Shown piece by piece: positions 1 to 7,100 of a stretch of DNA of 13,931 nt. The DNA is taken from contig CAMNLN010000066.1 of the NCBI GenBank assembly GCA_946543025.1, forward strand, positions 1-13,931, in the 5' to 3' direction. The number at the start of each line of letters is the position of its first letter. The stretch's first letter is position 1. This stretch comes from an uncultured Verrucomicrobiota bacterium. GTDB lineage: Bacteria; Verrucomicrobiota; Kiritimatiellia; RFP12; UBA1067. Made by a program: the position numbers and the translations under genes. The notes beneath the pieces were generated by a model. That model saw only the letters and a list, made by a program, of their open reading frames with translations, ran no database searches and was not told the DNA's origin.

Positions 1-140
1 TGCAGCTGGCATGGGACCGCGCCTACTACGAGGCGCACCAGCACGAGCCGCTCGCCTGGTGGGCGCACGCGGTGCTTGACTTCGTGGTCGGCATGACGGA
101 CGACTATATCAACACGCTGGCGCACCGTTTGGGCGTGTGA
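1..140 (+). CDS. C-terminal fragment, possible dGTPase-like HD hydrolase
   Basis: The frame is open from the window edge and stops with TGA at 138-140, leaving 45 residues of a gene that begins upstream. The visible tail is rich in Trp, His and Tyr and contains VLDFVVGMTDDYINTL. From memory, this resembles the segment D-[YF]-[IV]-x-G-M-T-D-x-[YF] near the C-terminus of deoxyguanosinetriphosphate triphosphohydrolase-like HD proteins, cytosolic enzymes that hydrolyse dNTPs to the nucleoside and triphosphate. The catalytic HD residues lie outside the window, so the identification rests on one short motif. A hairpin follows 2 nt after the stop, and the next genes are secreted proteins, so this gene probably belongs to a separate upstream unit. 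The coding reading is firm; the family is only probable. Confidence 0.55.
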   Translation, partial: QLAWDRAYYEAHQHEPLAWWAHAVLDFVVGMTDDYINTLAHRLGV

Positions 141-142
141 CG

Positions 143-178
143 GGCGTGCGGGACGCCAAAAAAATCCCCGATTTTTTT
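143..178 (+). terminator. Probable intrinsic terminator, possibly bidirectional
   Basis: Two adjacent inverted repeats follow the upstream stop codon. GGCGT (143-147) pairs with ACGCC (153-157) across a 5-nt loop. Immediately after, AAAAAAATC (158-166) pairs with GATTTTTTT (170-178) across CCC. The first stem is followed by an A tract and then by a 7-nt T tract. The second repeat is symmetrical, so a U tract would form in transcripts from either strand. This fits termination of the upstream gene and isolation of the secreted-protein operon. Confidence 0.6.
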
Positions 179-189
179 GAGATTTGTCG

Positions 190-218
190 TTGCGAACCCG
201 GATTGGATTTGATAGACT
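190..218 (+). promoter_or_regulatory. Candidate sigma-70-type promoter, extended -10
   Basis: TTGCGA (190-195) as -35 and TAGACT (213-218) as -10 are separated by exactly 17 nt. Each matches the consensus at 4 of 6 positions. A TG at 210-211 places TGA directly before the -10 box, an extended -10 arrangement. Transcription would start near 225, giving a leader of about 50 nt before the ATG at 277. It lies between the terminator and the first gene of the five-gene set, where the operon promoter should be. Confidence 0.5.
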
Positions 219-276
219 CGTTTTCAGTTAATTGCCTTTAGGTACGCGGAAGGGTGACAGGGAAAAGAGAAGAACA

Positions 277-2145
277 ATGAAAAAAGCACAAAAACGCAGT
301 GTTCGCTGGGGTGGCTGGCTAGCGTCGTTTGCCGCTCTCTTCTTCGCATGGCCTGCCGAAGCGGTCATGCCGCATGCTTCCCAGAACATCACCCTCACGT
401 ACGGCTGGAACGCCGTCTACGTGGAGGTGTCGCCGGAGAAGACGGCAGACGAGCTGTTCGCCGCCTGGCCGGTCGGCCACGTGGGCCTCTACGACCCGGC
501 TTCGTTCCTCGCGACGCGGCAGTTCTCCGCCGAGTGGACCTCGCAGGGCCTGCCCAATGAAGCCATGGCCGTGTGGTACCGCGACGCCCCCGAGGCGTCG
601 TCGCTCAAAAGCGTTCCGGCCGGATCGGTTCTCGTGACGTTCTGCAACAGCCCGAGCTTCGTCGACACATTCCGCGGCGCGCCCGCCGCGCCGCGCACGA
701 CATGGCATGTCACGGGCACGAACACCGTCTACAACTTCGTCGGGTTTTCAGTCTCCCAGGAGACGGACATCGCCGCCTACCTCGAGGGATCTCCGTGCGA
801 AGAGGTCTTGAGCCGAGCCTACTATCGCATCGTCGGCGACGACCCCGACGCGACGCCGCAGTCGCGCGAGGTGCGCACTTACGACAGGACGGTTTCCAAC
901 GGTACCGTGCTGCTCCTGCCGTCCGACAAGATCAGCGACTGGTCGGGCGTTCTGCACGTGTCGCCCCTCAACGGCGTCAATTTCGGGCAGACCGGCAAGA
1001 GGTCCAGCTTCTCAATCCGGAACGACGGCACGGCAAGCCGAGACGTTCGCTTTACGCTCGATCAGGCGCTCAATCACGACGAGCTCTTCAATTCGCCCCG
1101 ACTGCCCTGGACGCTCCATTGGCGCGACATGGACGTGGCGCTCACGAACGCCGCGTGGACATTGGGCGGGCCGGCGGGGACATACTACGGCATGTGGTGG
1201 CACAAGACCCTTGCGCCCGGCGAAACCTGGCGGATAGAGGTCGGCCTTGACCGCGAGAGCTTGGAGGACGGCGACAGGCGGAAGGGCCTTCCGTTCGGCG
1301 CGCTCCTGACGGTAACCGAGGACAGCGGAGCCCACGCCAAGGCGGTGATCCCGATCTACGGGGAGACCTCCGGGGACGTGGCCTCGGATTGGCAGAACGG
1401 CCTCTGGGTCGCAGACGTGGAGTTCAATACGATTCACATGGTCGCGCAGAGATGGGTCGTCGAGACCAACACGGTGGATGACGCGGAGGTCGTCACGACC
1501 AATGCGGTGGATACCGCGCTCGGCGCGGCGACGCCGACAGGCGGGAAGTTCAGGCTGCGTCTTCCGATCCACCGCGACCATGAAGGAAAAACGCGACTGC
1601 TTCAGCGCGTCGTGCTGGCCGGCGACGTGGCGGGAGACGGCACCTTCAACTACAAGATCTATGCGGGTTCGGTCTCGCCCCCCGACACGGCCAAGACGCT
1701 CATGCGCATTTCTGCCGTCTGCCTGCCAACCGAGACGCCCGTCATCGAGGCGACGCAAGAAAGTCTTTGGGATATCTACGCGGCGCCGAACAACATGGCG
1801 AGATTCGAATTCACGGTTGGGGCGTACGGGGCGACGAGCCTCCTTCGGCATCCGTACCACCCCCAGCACGACGGCCTCATGTGGGACTTCTTGACTCATG
1901 CACCCAACGGCGACGACGTCTATAACTACAAGAACGACATCAAGCCCGAGACCTTCTCCGTGAAAAACGAAATCAAGCTCGCGATCTCGTTTGTGGAAGG
2001 CATCGAGTCGTGGAGCCCCAAGGATTCGTTCGACGGCACATGCCAGTGGACGCTTTCGGGGCTTCGCCATGACGGAAAAATCGTATTGAACGGACCGATG
2101 GTCATCAGGCGGATCTCTCCTGTCGTTCAACTCGTGACAAAATAA
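277..2145 (+). CDS. Secreted beta-rich protein of unnamed PVC family (622 aa)
   Basis: I cannot assign a function or a named family. The chosen start is ATG at 277, preceded by AGGGAAAAG at 259-267. The frame runs in-frame back to a TTG at 232, but that would put 15 charged residues ahead of the signal peptide. Residues 1-29 form a classical Sec signal: basic start MKKAQKRSVR, hydrophobic core, then PAEA before the cut, so the protein is exported. The mature protein opens with a short strand-rich block containing LTYGWNAVYVEVSP. It has no transmembrane segment and looks mostly beta. Near residues 410-460 are NGLWVADVEFN and GKFRLRLPIHRDHEGKTR. Around residues 530-545 is a His-rich motif, RHPYHPQHDGLMWDF. 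The C-terminus has CQWTLSGLRHDGKIVLNGP. From memory, HPYHPxHD-type motifs recur in large secreted proteins of planctomycetes and relatives, often near giant LamG proteins. It is first in the operon and 50 nt upstream of the fibre-like genes, so a structural partner role is plausible but inferred. Confidence 0.8.
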   Translation: MKKAQKRSVRWGGWLASFAALFFAWPAEAVMPHASQNITLTYGWNAVYVEVSPEKTADELFAAWPVGHVGLYDPASFLATRQFSAEWTSQGLPNEAMAVWYRDAPEASSLKSVPAGSVLVTFCNSPSFVDTFRGAPAAPRTTWHVTGTNTVYNFVGFSVSQETDIAAYLEGSPCEEVLSRAYYRIVGDDPDATPQSREVRTYDRTVSNGTVLLLPSDKISDWSGVLHVSPLNGVNFGQTGKRSSFSIRNDGTASRDVRFTLDQALNHDELFNSPRLPWTLHWRDMDVALTNAAWTLGGPAGTYYGMWWHKTLAPGETWRIEVGLDRESLEDGDRRKGLPFGALLTVTEDSGAHAKAVIPIYGETSGDVASDWQNGLWVADVEFNTIHMVAQRWVVETNTVDDAEVVTTNAVDTALGAATPTGGKFRLRLPIHRDHEGKTRLLQRVVLAGDVAGDGTFNYKIYAGSVSPPDTAKTLMRISAVCLPTETPVIEATQESLWDIYAAPNNMARFEFTVGAYGATSLLRHPYHPQHDGLMWDFLTHAPNGDDVYNYKNDIKPETFSVKNEIKLAISFVEGIESWSPKDSFDGTCQWTLSGLRHDGKIVLNGPMVIRRISPVVQLVTK

Positions 2146-2195
2146 CCTCAACGAACAAACGCACTTCAACGGTCTTCAAGGAAAGGTACAACGAA

Positions 2196-3167
2196 ATGAA
2201 AAAACTGACGATTCTCATGACTGCGTTCGCCATGGCGGCGACGCTGATGGCCGCGTCGGCCCAATTCGCCTACCAGGGCGTACTGAAGGATACGAACGGC
2301 GCGGCGTTGACGGGCACCAAGACGGTGGAGTTGCGCCTCTACGGCGAACCCACGGGCGGCACGGCGCTCTGGGGGCGAACATACCATGTTCAGCTCGACG
2401 CGAACGGACTTTTCAACATCGAGGTGTCGGACAACACGGGAACCGAGATCTCAGGCTTGACGGACGCCCTCGACCATGTCTTTGCCGAGACCGAGACCAT
2501 CTACATCGGCATCACGATCCTCAACTCGTCGGGCGAGATCACGCCGCGCCAGAAACTGCTGCCGGTTCCGTTCGCGGCGGTTGCAGCCAACGTTTCGCGC
2601 GCGAGCGGCGACTTCACCATCGGCGGCAACCTGACGGCGGCGAGCGCCGCCTTCTCGGGCTCGCTCTCGGCATCCTCGCTGAACGTAACCCACTCCGCCA
2701 GCGTGGGATCGCTCTCCACGGGCGAAGCGACCGTCACCGGCGACTTGACGGTCGGCGGGACGATCTCGGGCTTCGGGACCGTGCCGGTCGGCGGCATCAT
2801 CATGTGGAGCGGCGCGCAGAACAATCTCCCGGCGGGCTGGCAGCTGTGCGACGGCAGCAACGGCACGCCCGACCTGCGTGGCAAGTTCGTCCTTGGCGCG
2901 GGCGGCAAATACGCTGTCAGTGCGCAAGGCGGCGCGGAAGCGGTCACGCTTACGCTGGAGAACATTCCCAGCCACAACCACCGATACACGTTCAAGGGTT
3001 CGGGCATAGCTGGCGCTTCTAACAGCGACAACCTTTTCTACAGAGTCGGAGCCACCGGCAGCAACACGGCGTATACTGATTACGTGGGAGGCCGTAACGG
3101 CACGACGGTGCCGCATGACAACATGCCACCCTACTGGGCGCTCTGCTTCATCATGAGGGTTCGGTAA
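2196..3167 (+). CDS. Secreted phage-tail-collar domain protein, copy 1 (323 aa)
   Basis: Start ATG at 2196 has AAGGAAAGG at 2178-2186, 9 nt upstream. Residues 1-22 are a Sec signal peptide (MKKLTILMTAFAMAATLMAASA) if one counts to the ASA cut site. Residues 23-130 form an N-terminal domain opening with FAYQGVLKDTNG and closing with PRQKLLPVPFAAVAA, a PRQxLxxVP module seen in many secreted fibre-like proteins. Residues 135-195 are low-complexity Gly/Ser/Thr/Ala repeats such as DFTIGGNLTAAS, typical of trimeric beta-helical shafts. Residues 197-240 match the phage tail collar domain: VPVGGIIMWSG, PAGWQLCDG and PDLRGKFVLGAG. The tip carries IPSHNHRYTF, an HxH motif, and ends with NMPPYWALCFIMRVR. 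In T4 short and long tail fibres, HxH binds a metal ion inside the trimer; that parallel is inference. A phage origin is not supported because the protein is exported by Sec and no virion genes are nearby. It probably forms a trimeric surface or secreted fibre. Confidence 0.9.
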   Translation: MKKLTILMTAFAMAATLMAASAQFAYQGVLKDTNGAALTGTKTVELRLYGEPTGGTALWGRTYHVQLDANGLFNIEVSDNTGTEISGLTDALDHVFAETETIYIGITILNSSGEITPRQKLLPVPFAAVAANVSRASGDFTIGGNLTAASAAFSGSLSASSLNVTHSASVGSLSTGEATVTGDLTVGGTISGFGTVPVGGIIMWSGAQNNLPAGWQLCDGSNGTPDLRGKFVLGAGGKYAVSAQGGAEAVTLTLENIPSHNHRYTFKGSGIAGASNSDNLFYRVGATGSNTAYTDYVGGRNGTTVPHDNMPPYWALCFIMRVR

Positions 3168-3188
3168 CAAGGCAAGAGGAGCGAAACC

Positions 3189-4190
3189 ATGAGAATCGGA
3201 TTTCGTGAAGCGATGGCGGCGGCGCTTTTGGCGCTTGCGCCCGCCGCAGGGATAGGGGCGGACGCGTCGTTTGCCTATCAGGGCCTCCTTCTGGACGAGA
3301 AGGGGCACATGCTCTCCGAGCTGAACCATTCCATCGAGTTTCGCCTCTACAACCAGACAACGGGCGGAGAACCCCTCTGGAGCTGCACGCGGGACGTCAC
3401 GCTCTCCTCGAACGGGCTGTTTTCGGTGGAACTTTCGGGGGACGGACCTGCCGGCGAAAAACTGGGCGAGGTTTTTGCCGCGAACGCCTCGAAAACGCTC
3501 TATGTCGGCCTTGCCGTCGATGGCGACAATGCGGAGATCGAGCCTCGCCAGAAGCTGCTGTCCGTCCCGAAGGCCCTATGGGCCGCCGACACCGTGGCCG
3601 CGCTGAGCGACATCGCCGTCAGCAGCAACCTGGTCGGTTCCGCTTCTGCCGACACGGGCGACACCGCGGCAAATTCGCTGACGGCGACAGGCGAGATGGT
3701 GAGCGAGGGGAAATTGATCGCGGGTTCCATGACGGTCACCAACATGTCCGTGTCCGGCTCCATCACGGGCAACGGCGCGATCCCTGTCGGCGGCATCGTC
3801 ATCTGGAGCGGCTCGGTGGCATCCATACCCGACGGGTGGGCGCTCTGCGACGGACGGACGTACAACGGGCGCACCACGCCCAACTTGAGCAACAGATTCG
3901 TCCTCGGTGCCGCCGGCAAATACAACGTCGGTGCCAAGGGCGGCTACGAAAAGATCGGACTTTCCCCCGAGCATATTCCTCCCCACCGCCACTCATATCA
4001 GTTTGGAGGAGGATTCATGTGGCTCCTGGCCAGAAAAGACGCCAACGATTTCTACGACTGGACCGGACACTATCCCAAGTACAACGACTCGGCATATACC
4101 GACAACACGGGGGGAACCAAATACGGCACGGTTACGCATGAAAACATGCCGCCCTACTACGCACTCTGCTACATCATGAGGGTTAAATGA
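3189..4190 (+). CDS. Secreted phage-tail-collar domain protein, copy 2 (333 aa)
   Basis: This is a paralogue of the preceding gene, separated by 21 nt. Start ATG at 3189 has AGAGGAG at 3175-3181, 7 nt upstream. The signal peptide is about residues 1-24 (MRIGFREAMAAALLALAP, then AAGIGA). The same domain order follows: FAYQGLLLDEKGHM at residues 28-41, PRQKLLSVPKALWAA near 118-132, a Ser/Thr/Ala/Gly shaft to about residue 195, then the collar domain IPVGGIVIWSG, IPDGWALCDG and TPNLSNRFVLGAAG. The tip has HIPPHRHSYQF (HxH kept) and ends with ENMPPYYALCYIMRVK. The two copies agree well in framework but differ in the stretch between HxH and NMPPY, where this copy inserts about ten extra residues rich in Trp, Tyr and Asp. 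The stop codon overlaps the start of the giant gene, so translation of the two is coupled. The likely role is a fibre or tip subunit of the same structure as copy 1, with different specificity. Confidence 0.9.
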   Translation: MRIGFREAMAAALLALAPAAGIGADASFAYQGLLLDEKGHMLSELNHSIEFRLYNQTTGGEPLWSCTRDVTLSSNGLFSVELSGDGPAGEKLGEVFAANASKTLYVGLAVDGDNAEIEPRQKLLSVPKALWAADTVAALSDIAVSSNLVGSASADTGDTAANSLTATGEMVSEGKLIAGSMTVTNMSVSGSITGNGAIPVGGIVIWSGSVASIPDGWALCDGRTYNGRTTPNLSNRFVLGAAGKYNVGAKGGYEKIGLSPEHIPPHRHSYQFGGGFMWLLARKDANDFYDWTGHYPKYNDSAYTDNTGGTKYGTVTHENMPPYYALCYIMRVK

Positions 4191-4192
4191 TG
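4178..4192 (+). promoter_or_regulatory. Ribosome binding site inside a coding end, coupled ATGATGA start
   Basis: GAGGG at 4178-4182 lies within the codons for the terminal Met-Arg-Val of the second tail-collar protein. It is 4 nt from ATG 4187 and 7 nt from ATG 4190. The stop TGA (4188-4190) overlaps the first ATG. The better spacing favours initiation at 4190, which would remove one residue from the giant protein. Either way, translation of the giant gene should be coupled to the tail-collar gene. Confidence 0.7.
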
Positions 4193-7100
4193 AAAAGAAA
4201 ACGCTACCTTTCGATCGTTGCTCTCGCCTTGCCGTTCGCGGCGGCATTCGGCGCAGCCGCCCGTTTCTCGCTGGGCATTCCCGGCGCGCCGGAGATCTGC
4301 ACGGACTTGGACAAGAACGACTGGCTGGCGGCAAACAGCGCGTACGCCGCGATGAGCGTGGTGACGCCCGGGACAAACGCCATGTCGGCCGTCACGGTCG
4401 CGGGCATGCCGAAGGTGAAGCTGTCCGCTGCGGAAGCGGGGTTCGTCCTGGAGCGGACGAAGCCTGAATACTACTTGGGCGACCGCATCAATCCGCCGGG
4501 CGGCGTCGATTGGCCGGCCACCTACGAGAGATTTCTTGCGGATAACGCCGCGAGCACGAACTCCACCCTGGCATTCCTTTTCGACCCGGTGGGGGAGGCC
4601 GTGTATGTCGCCGCCGGCGGAACTCTGCCGTTCACCTGGGTGCTGGCGAACGGCGATGACCTCCCGATGTCCTACATCGTCGCCTCGTCCTGCCAAGGGC
4701 GGCCACGCCGCATCTACTGGACGGACGAACCCTATAACGCTCCAAGCATCGACCTCTCGGGCAAGTTCGTGAAATTCTTCGGGGCTGAGAAGATTCTCGA
4801 TCTGACATATAGTTCCCCGACAGTCGAGAACGGGCCTACGAACGTCACCAAAGGACTCTACATCGATACGACCACGCACATGCTCAACGCCGTCGGCGGG
4901 ATCGAAGGCCAGGTGGTGATGGCCTACTACGACACGGGAACGTATGAGCATCTGCTTCACGTCCAGGCGGTCGAGGTCTGCCGTCCGCAGGTGAACGTGC
5001 TTCGCGGCGAGATCGGGCGTGCGCTCAAGCCCGACGGCCGCGGCTACGACACGTCCGGCCTGCGTGCCCGCCCGACGGTGGTGAGCGTTTCGGACAACCG
5101 CGGAGACTACCTGTACCAGCACAGGGGGCAGTACTCCTACAGCCCGAAGGACGGCTTCGTCTATCCGCTCCGGCCCACGGTGGACTGCCGCTGGAACGCG
5201 GAAGTCTACTGGATGGAAACGGACGAGATGGAGGTGCAGTGGCCGTTCGAGCTCGACCACTACGAGTGCGACTGGCCCAAGGACACAACGGTGTTCGTGC
5301 GCGGCGACGTCAATGGCGACTACGGTCGGCCTGTCTACGTCCCAACTGACTACTCGGCCTCGCTCATGTCCTACCAGGAACCGGAGGGGCATGCGCGCGC
5401 GCCGACGGCGGACGGCACGTTCACGGCGGTGGGCGAAGGGTATTCGCTTTTGCGCCTTGCTTCGGACGACAACATCTGGTTCGTGCCCATCCACTCGATT
5501 TCCCGCTCCAACACCAACTACTTCACGCTCGCGGAGTCGGAAGTGACGGTCGGCAGCGAGCTGCGGTTCCGCGACGGCGCGAGCGAGGGGACGACGGCAG
5601 GGTTCTCGCCGGTCTGCGACCCTGCGAGCCCCGGCTCCATCTACGAGGCGACGAGCGCGCGCATCTGGAACCCCAACCTCTATGTACCCGCTCGGCCGGA
5701 CTCGGGGGATTCCTCTTCGGTTGATCCGACGTCCATGGTTGATTCGGGTGGAGACACGAACACCTACGATTCCGTGATCTACGCCGTAACAGCGAATGCG
5801 CAGAATCCCCGGATTGAAGTGTGGTGGAACACGACGATCCAAGCGGAGGACATGCCTACCCCAATCACGATTCCGACTCTGCCGCAGGTCTACTCGGTAC
5901 GCTGGCCGAAGAGCTGGGAAGCGCCCGACATCGTGATCGCCTCCCAGCTCGGCGGCGCGGGGGAATCCTACTTCACCCACAATCGTGCGCTTTCCCTTGA
6001 CGGCGTCGACTCCACGGCGAAGCTCGATTCGCGCCCGTACTTTTCCAACCAGGGCGGCACTTTGGCGTTCTGGGTCAAGATTGAGCCGCAGTTCTCCGGC
6101 ACGGGGAATGCCTCGCTCCTCACGCTTCAGCCTGCCGGCAACACCGCGATCGCGATGCGCCTCGACCTGTGCAAGTATCCCTCCAACGAGTCGCCGAGCC
6201 TTGTCCTGAGAATGGGAAGCGAAACGCAGAGCTCCGTGCTTTCTGAGGACCTCTTCGGCGAGGAGATGGGGGGGTGGTTCCCCGTCGCCATCTCGTTCAA
6301 GTCCGGCTCTGCGAGAGTCTTCATTGGACGGCATGGACACGACATGCTGGTTCCGTTCTCTTTTGACCCGTTGCTTAGGGGAACGGTCAACGCCACGATC
6401 GGTGCCGTCACGATCAACGACGTCGCAGTCGAAGCGCGTGCGGGAGTGTCCGTGGGCGAAGTGTCCTTCTGGTCGAATCCGCTTGAAGATGTGTCCGGCA
6501 TGGACGTTGCCGCCGTGGCGCTCCGGCCCAAGCTCGGCACCGAGAACGGAATCACCGGGCTGTACTCCTTCCGCGAGGACGATTCCGTGGTCGGGACCGG
6601 ATCAGAGCAGCGGTACGCCTTCACTGAAAGGGTGCTTGGCATCCGATGCTCTGCGGAGAATTGCTCTCAAGTCGCAAAGGGCCCTCCGCTCCTCGATACG
6701 GCCGTCATCGACGCGGACGCAAGCTTCACGCCGCGGGTGTATGTGCAGAACGACCGGGAAAAGGACGCGTACAACCCGAACGAGGAGCATGGCTTCGTCA
6801 GGGCCGGTTCCGGCGGATATGTCGCGTGGGCGTTGCGTACCGACCTGAACAATTTCCCGAAAGCCACGTCCGAACCGGGCGTGCTCGTCGAGTATGTGAA
6901 GGACGGTCGCAAGGCGATGCGGTGGTTCAACGTCGTCGTCACAAGCGAAATCTATCCCGAGCTCGCGGCGGACTGCGTGGCGGGTAAGGCGATCCCTGGA
7001 CCGCATCCGCTCGACTTCTTCGATGATCCATGGCGGGAAGAGACGAAATGGGACAATCATTCCGCAACCTCCCCCGCACACCGCGACCGCAAGGGGCAAC

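Noticed and set aside
232..276. TTG start at 232 for the first secreted protein
   Set aside because: It would add 15 charged residues before a classical signal peptide and overlap the presumed transcription start region. ATG 277 has a purine-rich site upstream and begins MKKAQKRS.
2196..4190. Prophage or contractile injection system because of tail-collar domains
   Set aside because: The proteins carry Sec signal peptides. No capsid, portal, terminase, sheath, tube or baseplate gene is present in the window.
4169..6340. Long open frame on the - strand (about 720 codons), with others at 1012-2169, 6602-8299, 8702-9949 and 11456-12583
   Set aside because: They lie opposite strongly supported secreted-protein genes and their translations are Arg/His/Val-rich with no domain. 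They arise from the GC-rich third positions of the + strand genes and have no convincing start signals.
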